64,000 nt of DNA from Pseudomonas fulva NBRC 16637 = DSM 17717 (GTDB taxonomy: Bacteria; Pseudomonadota; Gammaproteobacteria; Pseudomonadales; Pseudomonadaceae), in the NCBI RefSeq assembly GCF_000730565.1, contig NZ_BBIQ01000024.1, forward strand, positions 1 through 64,000. Direction: 5' to 3'. Position numbers and translations under genes: made by a program. Every line of letters starts with the position of its first letter. The first letter of the stretch is position 1. The notes beneath the pieces were generated by a model. The model had not been told where the DNA came from. It searched no databases and saw only the letters and a list, made by a program, of their open reading frames with translations. Below, one piece after another: positions 34,367 through 42,905 of this stretch.

Positions 34367-34984
34367 TTAATGCAGGCCCTGGATGTAGCTGGCCAATGCC
34401 TCGATGTCATGGTTACTGAGCTTCCCGGCGATGGTGCGCATGGTCATGGCATCCCCATCGTTGGTGCGATTGCCTTCACGGAAGTCCGTCAGCTGCTTGC
34501 TCACGTACTGGGCATGCTGCCCGCTCAGGTGAGGGAACCCGGCCAGTGCGATACCCGCCCCGTCAGGCGAGTGGCAGCCCGTGCAGGCCGGCATGCCCTT
34601 GTCCAGGTCGCCACCGTTGAACAGCGCACGCCCGCGCTCGACCAGCGTAGGGTCGGCCGCGCCCACGCTGCCTTTCTGGCTGGCAAAATATGCCGCGATA
34701 TCGGCCAGGTCCTGGTCGTTGAAGCCGGCGAGCATACCGGTCATTTCCAGCACGACGCGTTTGCCGGACTTGATATCGTGCATTTGTTTTTCGAGGTAGC
34801 GCTGGCCTTGACCTGCCAGCTTGGGGAAGTTCGGTGCCAGGCTATTGCCATCTGGGTTGTGGCAGGCCCCGCAGACGGCCGTCTTGGCCTGACCTGCGGC
34901 GGCATCGCCTTTGACGGGCTGCGCAGCAGTGGCCGCACCTGCGACACCTAGGCTCAACAGCAGACTCACGACTAGTTTGTTCAT
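34367..34984 (-). CDS. Cytochrome c4, di-haem
   Basis: This 205-residue periplasmic protein has a signal peptide (about residues 1-20) and two haem c attachment sites, CGACH and CTGCH, in two homologous class I cytochrome domains. Methionine ligands lie in EMTGMLAGFND and DAMTMRTIAG. Cytochrome c4 carries electrons from bc1 to terminal oxidases (cbb3 type in Pseudomonas). The next gene upstream on the same strand is a decayed c5-type cytochrome, so a former two-cytochrome unit has lost one member. Confidence 0.94.
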   Translation of the reverse strand: MNKLVVSLLLSLGVAGAATAAQPVKGDAAAGQAKTAVCGACHNPDGNSLAPNFPKLAGQGQRYLEKQMHDIKSGKRVVLEMTGMLAGFNDQDLADIAAYFASQKGSVGAADPTLVERGRALFNGGDLDKGMPACTGCHSPDGAGIALAGFPHLSGQHAQYVSKQLTDFREGNRTNDGDAMTMRTIAGKLSNHDIEALASYIQGLH

Positions 34985-35015
34985 CAGCTAATCCAACACG
35001 GCTAGGGGTGAAATG

Positions 35016-35329
35016 TTATGTATCGGGACTGCCATTCATCCAAAGGATGACCAGACGGTAGTCCTCGGCACTGCAGTCCATGCACAATCCACGCGGCGGC
35101 ATAGCCTTGAAACCCTGAGCATTGTGCCGTGCCGAGATATTCATGCATTGCGCCAGATCAGGAATCAGGTTGCCCGATCGCCCCTCTGGGCTCATGGAGC
35201 AGGCGTTCGCTGTACCCGCCGCGCACACGCGGTTGTACAACACCTCGGAATCCTGTGTAGCCTGTGCGCTGAAAACCGGCAGGAACAGACCGACAGCAAG
35301 CGGCCATTGCGTATTGCGCCATGACGTTC
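35016..35329 (-). pseudogene. Decayed c5-type cytochrome gene
   Basis: The C-terminal part reads clearly as a small c5-family cytochrome (QGFKAMPPRGLCMDCSAEDY then RLVILWM). Upstream, the signal peptide WPLAVGLFLPVFSAQA and LYNRVCAA are in that same frame, but no start codon is. The only suitable ATG (35321-35319) is out of frame by one extra base. Mid-gene, the family-like segment YSERLLHEPRGAIGQPDS appears in another frame. The expected CxxCH haem site is destroyed (CAAGTANAC). At least three indels are needed to restore the protein, so this is a pseudogene rather than a single sequencing error. Confidence 0.7.
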
Positions 35330-35516
35330 AGGGTTGGGGGCCGCGCTGCGTTCTAATGCGCAAGCTCATGTTCGACACCCCATGCTCGTTCCCCAAAGCC
35401 GGGAGAAAGAGCACACAAAAACTGGGGCATTATATACTTCCGCCACCCAAACGGAAACGACACCGCTTGCCAGGTCCCGCTCAACAGGGGGCTGGCATCA
35501 CCACATCGGATATCCC

Positions 35517-36149
35517 ATGCAAGTCAAGAACCCCATCCTCGGCCTGTGCCAGAAAGCCAAATTCGCCCTCAGCGCTGCCAAGGTCGAACAATGCCCGGAC
35601 GACCAGGGTTACGAGGTGGCCTTCGCCGGCCGCTCCAACGCCGGTAAATCCAGCGCGCTGAATACGCTGACCCACGCCAGCCTGGCCCGCACCTCGAAAA
35701 CGCCCGGCCGCACCCAGTTGCTGAACTTCTTCAGCCTGGATGACGAACGCCGCCTGGTCGACTTACCGGGCTACGGCTACGCCAAGGTGCCCATCCCCCT
35801 CAAGCAGCACTGGCAGCGCCACCTGGAAGCTTATCTGGGCAGCCGCGAATGCCTGCGTGGCGTGATCCTGATGATGGATGTCCGCCACCCGATGACGGAT
35901 TTCGACAAGATGATGCTCGATTGGGCCAAGGCCAGCGGCATGCCCATGCATATCTTGCTGACCAAGGCCGACAAGCTCACCCATGGCGCCGCCAAGAACA
36001 CCTTGCTCAAGGTGCAATCGGAGATCAGGAAAGGCTGGGGCGAAGGCGTGACCATCCAACTGTTCTCGGCCCCCAAGCGCCTGGGCCTTGAAGACGCCTA
36101 CCGCGTGCTGGCCGACTGGATGGAGCTCGAAGACAAGCCTGTCGCCTGA
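35517..36149 (+). CDS. engB: Ribosome biogenesis GTPase EngB (YihA/YsxC)
   Basis: This 210-residue GTPase has the G1 motif GRSNAGKSS, G2/G3 region TPGRTQLLNFF and DLPGYGYAKVP, G4 TKAD and G5-like FSAPKRLG. It assists late 50S subunit assembly and is usually essential. I chose the ATG at 35517 because it matches the family's N-terminus (MQVKNPILGLCQKAKFALSA); the open frame continues upstream without conserved content. It converges on the ErsA RNA and polA, an arrangement shared with other Gammaproteobacteria. Confidence 0.94.
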   Translation: MQVKNPILGLCQKAKFALSAAKVEQCPDDQGYEVAFAGRSNAGKSSALNTLTHASLARTSKTPGRTQLLNFFSLDDERRLVDLPGYGYAKVPIPLKQHWQRHLEAYLGSRECLRGVILMMDVRHPMTDFDKMMLDWAKASGMPMHILLTKADKLTHGAAKNTLLKVQSEIRKGWGEGVTIQLFSAPKRLGLEDAYRVLADWMELEDKPVA

Positions 36150-36181
36150 GGGCCAAGGCCCGCGCCAGGCAAATTTCAGGC

Positions 36182-36311
36182 AAAAAAAACCCCGGACTTC
36201 GTATGGGGAGGGGGAAGTTCGGGGTCCAAGCCCGGACCGCTAGGGCGGGGTCCGGATATCTGCCAACACTTAACACAACATAGGAGCATCGAACGGCTTC
36301 ACCAGCCATTC
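36182..36311 (-). ncRNA. ersA: ErsA (Spot 42-like) small regulatory RNA
   Basis: It lies between engB and polA, on the polA strand, where Pseudomonas ErsA and enterobacterial Spot 42 are found. The predicted transcript of about 130 bases agrees with the known ErsA size (about 132). It ends in a GC-rich hairpin (CCCCG and ACTTC paired with GAAGT and CGGGG) followed by eight T residues (36189-36182). A C/U-rich loop (CCCCCUCCCC) inside that hairpin could pair with mRNA. In P. aeruginosa ErsA is an AlgU-dependent Hfq-associated regulator of algC and oprD. I assign it by position, promoter and terminator, not by alignment. Confidence 0.85.
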
Positions 36312-36317
36312 AGGTAC

Positions 36318-36345
36318 TCTGAGTTGCAGTTCACTGCTTTAGTTC
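36318..36345 (-). promoter_or_regulatory. AlgU/sigma22-type promoter of ErsA
   Basis: On the minus strand GAACTA (36345-36340) and TCAGA (36322-36318) are 17 bases apart, close to the GAACTT-N16/17-TCTGA consensus of the envelope-stress sigma factor. Start of transcription would be near 36311. Confidence 0.7.
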
Positions 36346-36447
36346 CTGGGGCCTGGAACTATTTGCGACAGTTTCATGAAACCGGTTGTGACAGGCCAAG
36401 GCGACTGTGACGGCAAACCGCACCACAACGCCCCTTGGCCCGCGCAA

Positions 36448-39195
36448 TCAGTGGGCTTCGTCCCAGTTTGCGCCCACACCGGCCTCGACCAGCAACGGCA
36501 CGTCCAGTTGCGCCGCCTGACTCATGTGCTTTCGAATTTCATCTTTCACCAGATCCACGAGGTCTTCGCGCACCTCAAGAACAAGTTCGTCGTGCACCTG
36601 CAGGATCACCCGCGCATCCAGTGCGCTTTCGGTCAGCCAGTTGTCCACATTGACCATGGCGCGCTTGATGATGTCGGCAGCCGTACCCTGCATCGGCGCG
36701 TTGATCGCCGTGCGCTCGGCTCCCCGGCGCAAGGCTGGGTTCTTGGCGTTGATATCAGGCAGGTAGAGCCGGCGACCAAACAGGGTTTCCACGAACCCCT
36801 GCTCTGCGGCCTGGGCACGGGTACGCTCCATGTAGGCCAACACCCCTGGATAGCGTGTGAAGTAACGATCGATGTAATCCTGGGACTGCTTGCGGTCCAC
36901 CCCGATCTGCTTGGCGAGACCAAAGGCGCTCATGCCGTAGATCAGCCCGAAGTTGATCGCCTTGGCGCTGCGCCGCTGGTCATGGGTGACCTGTTCGAGC
37001 GCAACGCCAAATACTTCGGCCGCCGTCGCCCGGTGCACGTCCAGATCGTTCTGGAACGCGTGCAGCAAGCCTTCGTCCTTGGCCAGGTGCGCCATGATGC
37101 GCAGCTCGATCTGGGAATAGTCGGCGGCCAGCAGCTTGTAGCCAGGGCTTGCGATGAAGGCCTGGCGGATTCGCCGGCCTTCGGCCGTGCGGATCGGAAT
37201 GTTCTGCAAGTTCGGGTCACTGGACGACAACCGGCCCGTGGCCGCCACTGCCTGCTGGTACGACGTGTGGATTCGCCCCGTGCGAGGGTTGATCTGCCCC
37301 GGCAGCTTGTCGGTGTAGGTGCTCTTGAGCTTGCTCAGGCTGCGGTACTGCATCAGCACTTCAGGCAGTGGGTACCCTTGCTCGGCCAGCTCGTCCAGCA
37401 CAGCTTCTGCCGTCGATGGCTGGCCCTTGGCCGTCTTGCTGATCACCGGCATGCCCAGCTTGTCGTACAGGATCGCGCCCAGCTGCTTGGGCGAACCCAG
37501 GTTGAATTCCTCACCAGCCAGTTCGAAGGCCCGCTGTTCCAGCTCGGCCATCTTCACACCCAGCTCGCCGCTCTGGACGTGCAACAGCGCCGCATCGACC
37601 AACGCGCCCTGGCGCTCGATCTTGGCCAGCACCGGCACCAGCGGCATTTCGATGTCCGTGAGCACCGGCTGCACACTGGGGGTCTTGGCCATGTGCGCCT
37701 GCAATGCCTGGTGCAGGCGCAGGGTGATGTCGGCATCTTCGGCCGCGTAGGGGCCGGCCTTGTCCAGATGGATCTGGTTGAAGGTCAGCTGCTTGGCACC
37801 TTTGCCTGCAATGTCCTCGAACGCAATGGTGGTATGCCCAAGGTACTTTTGCGCCAGGCTGTCCATGTCGTGCCGCGTGCCGGTCGAGTTGAACACGTAC
37901 GATTCGAGCATGGTGTCATAGGCCACCCCCTGCACCTGGATCGCGGGAGAACCATTGGCAAGGATGTTGATGTCGTACTTGGCGTTCTGGCCTACCTTGG
38001 CTTTTGCCGGGTCCTCCAACAAGGGCTTGAGCGCGAGCAGAACGGCCTCACGGTCCAACTGGGCAGGGGCGCCTTCGTAGTCGTGCATCAAGGGGACGTA
38101 GGCCGCTTCATGGGGCTCGACGGCGAAGGAAATCCCTACCAGCTGGGCGCGCTGCGCATCGAGGCCGGTGGTTTCGGTATCGAACGCGAACAGCGGTGCC
38201 TGGCGCAGTTTCTCAAGCCAGGCGTCGAAGCGGTCCTGGTCAAGGATGGTTTCATAGCGGGCCTCGACCATGGCCGCCGGGGCCTCTACCGGGGGCAACT
38301 GGTCCCCTTCCCGAGCCGCATCGCGCTGCAGGTCGGCAATCCAGCTCTTGAACTCCATTTCGGTATATAGCGCCAGCAGCGCCTCGCGGTCTGGTTCGCC
38401 GCACACCAGCGCATCGACTTCGATGTCCAGCGGCACATCGATCTTGATGGTGGCCAGCTCGTACGACATGAAAGCCGCTTCACGGTGTTCTTCAAGCTTG
38501 GCGGGCAGGCTCTTGGCGCCTCGAATGGGCAGCGCAGGCACCTTGTCCAGGTTCGCGTACAGGTCGCTGAGCCCCCCGCCGATCCCGGTCAACAGCCCGA
38601 CGGCGGTCTTTTCACCCACACCAGGCACACCTGGAATGTTGTCCACCTTGTCGCCCATCAGCGCCAGGAAGTCGATGATGTGCTCGGGGCCGACCCCGAA
38701 TTTCTCGTGCACGCCAGCCACGTCCAGCACGCTACCGGTCATGGTGTTGACCAGGGTAATGTGCCCGTCGACCAGTTGCGCCATGTCCTTGTCGCCGGTG
38801 GAAATGATGACCGGCCGGTCCAGCGCCGCGCTGCTGCGTGCCAAGGTACCGATGACATCGTCAGCTTCGACCCCTTCGACGCACAACAGTGGGTAGCCCA
38901 TGGCCTTGACGCTGGCATGCAGCGGCTCGATCTGCACCCGCAGATCGTCAGGCATGCTGGGGCGGTTGGCCTTGTAGTCGGCGAACAGGGTGTCGCGGAA
39001 CGTGCCGCCCTTGGCGTCGAACACCACGGCGAACAAGCTGTCCGGGTACTGCCTGCGCAGGCTCTTGAGCATGTTGAGCACACCCTTCACCGCACCGGTT
39101 GGCATGCCCTTGGACGTGGTCAGCGGGGGCAAGGCATGGAAGGCGCGATAAAGGTAGGAGGAACCGTCCACGAGGACGAGGGGCGCTTGGCTCAT
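36448..39195 (-). CDS. polA: DNA polymerase I
   Basis: This 915-residue protein has all three Pol I parts. The 5'-3' exonuclease domain is at about residues 1-300 (LVLVDGSSYLYRAFHAL, DKDMAQLVD). The 3'-5' exonuclease domain keeps FAFDTETTGL (Asp, Glu) and a DEDDy arrangement, so proofreading should work. The polymerase domain shows DYSQIELRIMAHL (motif A), RRSAKAINFGLIYGMSAFGL (motif B) and VHDELVLEV (motif C). The ATG at 39195 gives the usual MSQAPLVLVDGSS start; the 20-codon extension upstream is not conserved. It works in Okazaki fragment maturation and repair. Confidence 0.97.
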   Translation of the reverse strand: MSQAPLVLVDGSSYLYRAFHALPPLTTSKGMPTGAVKGVLNMLKSLRRQYPDSLFAVVFDAKGGTFRDTLFADYKANRPSMPDDLRVQIEPLHASVKAMGYPLLCVEGVEADDVIGTLARSSAALDRPVIISTGDKDMAQLVDGHITLVNTMTGSVLDVAGVHEKFGVGPEHIIDFLALMGDKVDNIPGVPGVGEKTAVGLLTGIGGGLSDLYANLDKVPALPIRGAKSLPAKLEEHREAAFMSYELATIKIDVPLDIEVDALVCGEPDREALLALYTEMEFKSWIADLQRDAAREGDQLPPVEAPAAMVEARYETILDQDRFDAWLEKLRQAPLFAFDTETTGLDAQRAQLVGISFAVEPHEAAYVPLMHDYEGAPAQLDREAVLLALKPLLEDPAKAKVGQNAKYDINILANGSPAIQVQGVAYDTMLESYVFNSTGTRHDMDSLAQKYLGHTTIAFEDIAGKGAKQLTFNQIHLDKAGPYAAEDADITLRLHQALQAHMAKTPSVQPVLTDIEMPLVPVLAKIERQGALVDAALLHVQSGELGVKMAELEQRAFELAGEEFNLGSPKQLGAILYDKLGMPVISKTAKGQPSTAEAVLDELAEQGYPLPEVLMQYRSLSKLKSTYTDKLPGQINPRTGRIHTSYQQAVAATGRLSSSDPNLQNIPIRTAEGRRIRQAFIASPGYKLLAADYSQIELRIMAHLAKDEGLLHAFQNDLDVHRATAAEVFGVALEQVTHDQRRSAKAINFGLIYGMSAFGLAKQIGVDRKQSQDYIDRYFTRYPGVLAYMERTRAQAAEQGFVETLFGRRLYLPDINAKNPALRRGAERTAINAPMQGTAADIIKRAMVNVDNWLTESALDARVILQVHDELVLEVREDLVDLVKDEIRKHMSQAAQLDVPLLVEAGVGANWDEAH

Positions 39196-39270
39196 GAGCA
39201 GAATCAACCTTTTCGACGGGTCCGGCGCTAGAATAGCCAGAATCATTGACGACAAAGGGACTAGGTTATC

Positions 39271-39558
39271 ATGCGTACACTCAATCGCCTGTTACTGCTC
39301 TGCCTGATGGCAGGTCTGCCCGTCGTTACCTTGGCGGCGGATGACGCGCCCTCGGCCGATCCCGAGGTGACCATTCGCACGGAAGGCGACAAGACCATCC
39401 AGGAATATCGCCAAAACGGCTTCCTGTATGCGATCAAGATCACGCCCAAACATGGCAAGCCTTACTTTCTGGTACGCGCCGATGGCTCCGATGGCAATTT
39501 CATTCGTTCCGACCAGCCGGACATGCTGATTCCGTCCTGGAAGATCTTCGAGTGGTAA
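39271..39558 (+). CDS. DUF2782 periplasmic protein
   Basis: This 95-residue secreted protein has a signal peptide (MRTLNRLLLLCLMAGLPVVTLAA). The mature domain (PEVTIRTEGDKTIQEYRQNG then FLYAIKITPKHGKPYFLV) fits DUF2782, a family found almost only next to polA or thrB in Gammaproteobacteria. It is divergent from polA and precedes thrB by 68 bases. Function is unknown. Confidence 0.88.
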   Translation: MRTLNRLLLLCLMAGLPVVTLAADDAPSADPEVTIRTEGDKTIQEYRQNGFLYAIKITPKHGKPYFLVRADGSDGNFIRSDQPDMLIPSWKIFEW

Positions 39559-39626
39559 TCTGACGCGCACCGTTCACATCAACCCGGCACTTCGGCCAGA
39601 AGTGCCTGCATGGGCAATCTTTCATC

Positions 39627-40577
39627 ATGTCAGTCTTCACCCCCGTGACCCGGCCTGAGCTGGAAACCTTTCTGGCACCTTATGAGCTGGGTCGCCTGCT
39701 CGATTTCCAGGGTATCGCCGCCGGCACCGAGAACAGCAACTTCTTCGTCAGCCTCGAACAGGGGGAGTTCGTGCTGACGCTGATCGAGCGTGGGCCCAGC
39801 GAGGACATGCCGTTCTTCATCGAGCTGCTCGATACCCTGCACACGGCCCGGATGCCAGTGCCCTACGCCATTCGTGACCGTGACGGCCATGGCCTGCGCG
39901 AACTGTGCGGCAAACCGGCGTTGCTGCAACCCAGGCTCTCGGGCAAACACATCAAGGCGCCCAATGCCCAGCATTGTGCCCAGGTCGGTGACCTGCTCGC
40001 ACACATTCACCTGGCCACCCGTGAACACATCATCGAGCGCCGCACGGACCGAGGCCTTGAGTGGATGCTGGCCGCCGGGGCTGAACTGCTGCCGCGCCTG
40101 AACGCCGAGCAGGCGAGCCTGCTGCAACCGGCGCTGGATGAAATCGCCGCCCACCAGGCGCAGATCCTGGCACTGCCCCGGGCCAACCTGCATGCCGACC
40201 TGTTCCGCGACAACGTGATGTTCGAGGGCACCCATCTGTCCGGGGTCATCGACTTCTACAACGCCTGCTCGGGGCCGATGCTGTATGACATTGCCATTAC
40301 CCTGAACGACTGGTGCCTGGATGCGCAGGCCGGCATCGATGTGCCGCGCGCCCAGGCCTTGCTTGCCGCCTACGCCGCATTACGGCCGTTCACAGCAGCC
40401 GAAGCCGAACTCTGGCCACAGATGTTGCGCGTTGCCTGCGTGCGGTTCTGGCTGTCTCGCTTGATCGCGGCAGAGTCCTTTGCTGGCATGGACGTGATGA
40501 TCCACGACCCAAGCGAGTTCGAGGTGCGCCTGGCGCAGCGCCAGCAGGTGGCCGTGAAGCTGCCGTTCGCCCTCTGA
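39627..40577 (+). CDS. thrB: Homoserine kinase, APH-fold type
   Basis: This 316-residue kinase belongs to the aminoglycoside-phosphotransferase-like fold, the homoserine kinase type of Pseudomonas, and not to the GHMP type of E. coli ThrB. The catalytic loop NLHADLFRDNVMF (HxDLxxxN) and the metal-binding SGVIDFYNAC are visible. It phosphorylates homoserine to O-phosphohomoserine in threonine synthesis. Neighbouring DUF2782 and polA conserve the order seen in other pseudomonads. Confidence 0.92.
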   Translation: MSVFTPVTRPELETFLAPYELGRLLDFQGIAAGTENSNFFVSLEQGEFVLTLIERGPSEDMPFFIELLDTLHTARMPVPYAIRDRDGHGLRELCGKPALLQPRLSGKHIKAPNAQHCAQVGDLLAHIHLATREHIIERRTDRGLEWMLAAGAELLPRLNAEQASLLQPALDEIAAHQAQILALPRANLHADLFRDNVMFEGTHLSGVIDFYNACSGPMLYDIAITLNDWCLDAQAGIDVPRAQALLAAYAALRPFTAAEAELWPQMLRVACVRFWLSRLIAAESFAGMDVMIHDPSEFEVRLAQRQQVAVKLPFAL

Positions 40578-40677
40578 TCCAAACCCTGGCGGCAGGCCCT
40601 GTGCGCCTACCCATGGGGCAGAAGGCATCAGGCGCTGCCCCGGGCGCCCAACCCAGATATGCAGCCGCAGCGTACCT

Positions 40678-41583
40678 TTACAGCTGCTCCAGGCAGCTCG
40701 CCAAGTCGCCCCCTAGCTTGTCGAGCAATCGCTCGTAGCCTTGCGCATCCACCGGATCGGTGCCACCCAGCGCATCGAGCTCGGCCAGGCGCACCGGCAG
40801 ACCGGCTGTCAGGGTTTCGGCCAGCCGGGGGCGCAAGGGCGGCTCGCTGAAGACGCAAGTCTTGCCCACTTCCTGCAGCCGCTTACGCATGGCGGCCACG
40901 TGCTGAGCGCCGGGCTGCACTTCAGACGCCACGCTGAACACGCCGGTATGCTTGAGGCCATACTCAGCCTCGAAATAATCGAAGGCCTCGTGGAACACGA
41001 AGTAAGGCTTACCGGCCACACCCGCCACCCGAGCCTTGATGCGGGTGTCGAGCGCGTCCAGGCGCTGGGTGAAGGTCGCCAGGTTACGCGTGTAGCGGTC
41101 GGCATTGGCAGGGTCCACGCTGGCGAGATCGGCGGCCATTTTCCCGGCGATCACCCGGGCGTTCACCGAAGACAACCACAAGTGCGCATCCAGGCTGCCT
41201 GGGCGGTGATCATGGTCATGGTCGTCGTGGTCTTCGTCGTGGGAATGGCTGTCCTCGCCAAAGTGACGCAGCTTCATGCCCGGCAGCGACTGTACCGCGA
41301 CGGTCGTCTTGCTGCGGCTGGTCAGCACCTTGGGCAAAAAGCCCTCCATGTCCGGGCCTATCCAGTACAGCAAATCCGCCTCCGCGACCCTGCGCACGTC
41401 CGAGGGACGCAGTGCGTAATGGTGAGGCGAGGCACCCGGCGGCAACAGCACTTCAGGGCTGCCGACGCCTTCCTGTACAGCAGCGGCGATCTGTTGCAGA
41501 GGCTTGATGCTGGTCAGCACATGCACGTCAGCGTGGGCGGAAAATGCGATGAAAGCGACAAACAGGGTAAGGAATCGGGCCAC
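40678..41583 (-). CDS. znuA: Zinc ABC transporter substrate-binding protein
   Basis: This is a 301-residue periplasmic zinc-binding protein. The GTG at 41583 gives a good signal peptide (MARFLTLFVAFIAFSAHA). The expected metal-capturing His-rich loop is present (SHDEDHDDHDHDHRP, about residues 117-131), between the ligand histidine in GASPHHYALRP and HLWLSSVNARV. It delivers Zn2+ to ZnuBC. It is divergent from zur-znuC-znuB with only 66 bases between, so one Zur-controlled region serves both. An in-frame upstream extension into zur is rejected. Confidence 0.92.
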   Translation of the reverse strand: MARFLTLFVAFIAFSAHADVHVLTSIKPLQQIAAAVQEGVGSPEVLLPPGASPHHYALRPSDVRRVAEADLLYWIGPDMEGFLPKVLTSRSKTTVAVQSLPGMKLRHFGEDSHSHDEDHDDHDHDHRPGSLDAHLWLSSVNARVIAGKMAADLASVDPANADRYTRNLATFTQRLDALDTRIKARVAGVAGKPYFVFHEAFDYFEAEYGLKHTGVFSVASEVQPGAQHVAAMRKRLQEVGKTCVFSEPPLRPRLAETLTAGLPVRLAELDALGGTDPVDAQGYERLLDKLGGDLASCLEQL

Positions 41584-41600
41584 GGTAGGTACTCGAATCG

Positions 41601-41625
41601 TCAGAAACAGGTAACATAATAACGT
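41601..41625. promoter_or_regulatory. Candidate Zur box between znuA and zur
   Basis: The 66-base divergent region contains an AT-rich partly symmetric segment (GGTAACATAATAACGTC, about 41610-41626), reminiscent of the Zur consensus built on TGTTAT and ATAACA half-sites. The match is imperfect and rests largely on location. Confidence 0.45.
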
Positions 41626-41649
41626 CTCTATCCAGAATCGTCGCTGCCC

Positions 41650-42135
41650 ATGTCCATTACGCCGCTGGCCACCCGTCCTCATGACCATTCCCATTGCGTG
41701 CACAGCGCCCTGGCTGAAGCCGACGCTCTGTGCGCTCGTCAAGGGCTGCGCCTGACGGCGCTGCGCCGCCGGGTACTGGAGCTGGTGTGGCAGAGCCACA
41801 AACCGCTGGGCGCCTACGACATCCTGGCGGTGCTGAGCGAACAGGATGGCCGTCGCGCGGCGCCGCCAACGGTGTACCGCGCGCTGGACTTCCTTCTGGA
41901 AAACGGTCTCGTGCACCGCATCGCTTCGCTCAACGCCTTTATCGGTTGTAGCCATCCCGAGCATACGCACCAGGGGCAGTTTCTCATTTGCCGACTGTGC
42001 CATATCGCCATTGAGCTGGAGCAGGCGAGTATCAGCGATGCCATCGTCGGCAGCGCCAGGCATGTAGGTTTCACGGTCGAGAACCAGACCGTCGAGGTCG
42101 TGGGCGTGTGCAGCAACTGCAAGGACGCGGCATGA
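41650..42135 (+). CDS. zur: Zinc uptake regulator Zur (Fur family)
   Basis: This 161-residue Fur-family repressor has a winged HTH at about residues 25-90 (RQGLRLTALRRRVLELVWQS and PPTVYRALDFLLENGLVHRI). The structural zinc site has CRLC and CSNC cysteine pairs, and the regulatory region includes GCSHPEHTHQG. It represses zinc import when zinc is sufficient. It overlaps znuC by four bases and lies divergent from znuA, so it regulates its own operon. Confidence 0.94.
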   Translation: MSITPLATRPHDHSHCVHSALAEADALCARQGLRLTALRRRVLELVWQSHKPLGAYDILAVLSEQDGRRAAPPTVYRALDFLLENGLVHRIASLNAFIGCSHPEHTHQGQFLICRLCHIAIELEQASISDAIVGSARHVGFTVENQTVEVVGVCSNCKDAA

Positions 42136-42905
42136 GCGACGCGCTGATCCGCCTGGAGCAGGTTGGCGTCACCTATGGCGGGGAGGCCGTGCTCGACAGC
42201 ATCGACTTGGCAGTCGCACCCGGCCAGATCGTCACCCTGATCGGGCCCAATGGAGCGGGCAAGACCACGCTGGTCCGCGCCGTGCTGGGGCTACTCAAGC
42301 CACACCGCGGCTCGGTATGGCGCAAACCCCGGCTGCGCATTGGCTACATGCCGCAAAAAATCCAGGTCGACGCCACGCTGCCGTTGTCGGTGCTGCGCTT
42401 TCTGCGCCTGGTACCTGGCGTGGATCGCGCAGCGGCCCTGTCGGCGCTTCAGGAGGTCGGCGCCGAGCACGTGATCGACAGTCCCATCCAGACTGTGTCC
42501 GGGGGTGAAATGCAGCGTGTGCTGCTGGCCCGTGCGCTGCTGCGAGAGCCGCAGTTGCTGGTGCTGGACGAGCCGGTGCAAGGTGTTGACGTGGTAGGGC
42601 AGACGGAGCTGTACAACCTCATCACCCGACTGCGCGACCGCCTGGGTTGCGGCGTATTGATGGTTTCCCACGACCTGCACCTGGTCATGAGTGCGACCGA
42701 TCAGGTGGTGTGCCTGAACCGCCATGTGTGCTGCTCCGGTCATCCCGAACAGGTCAGCGGTGACCCGGCATTCGTCGAACTGTTCGGCCAGACCGCACCC
42801 AGCCTGGCCATTTATCACCATCATCATGACCACAGTCACGACCTGCACGGTTCGGTGGTCGCCCCAGCCCCCCATGTTCACGGAGCGCACTGCAAGCATG
42901 GCTGA
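42132..42905 (+). CDS. znuC: Zinc ABC transporter ATP-binding protein
   Basis: This 257-residue ABC ATPase has Walker A GPNGAGKTT, signature VSGGEMQRVLLARALLR, Walker B LLVLDEPVQGVD and the switch histidine in LMVSHDLHLV. The C-terminal tail is His-rich (YHHHHDHSHDLHG and HVHGAHCKHG), which may bind zinc and give feedback; such tails are known in ZnuC proteins. The start overlaps the zur stop (ATGA), and the end overlaps the znuB start by eight bases. Confidence 0.95.
   Translation: MSDALIRLEQVGVTYGGEAVLDSIDLAVAPGQIVTLIGPNGAGKTTLVRAVLGLLKPHRGSVWRKPRLRIGYMPQKIQVDATLPLSVLRFLRLVPGVDRAAALSALQEVGAEHVIDSPIQTVSGGEMQRVLLARALLREPQLLVLDEPVQGVDVVGQTELYNLITRLRDRLGCGVLMVSHDLHLVMSATDQVVCLNRHVCCSGHPEQVSGDPAFVELFGQTAPSLAIYHHHHDHSHDLHGSVVAPAPHVHGAHCKHG

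Noticed and set aside
35016..35243. Short intact protein of 75 residues starting at GTG 35243
   Set aside because: This is only the tail of a cytochrome that has lost its start, frame and haem site. There is no ribosome binding site before this GTG, and a c-type cytochrome without export signal or CxxCH would not work.
36376..38370. Open frame of 664 codons on the plus strand opposite polA
   Set aside because: It is antisense to a certain DNA polymerase I gene. Its translation is rich in His, Gln and Arg without a family match, as is typical of GC-rich shadow frames.
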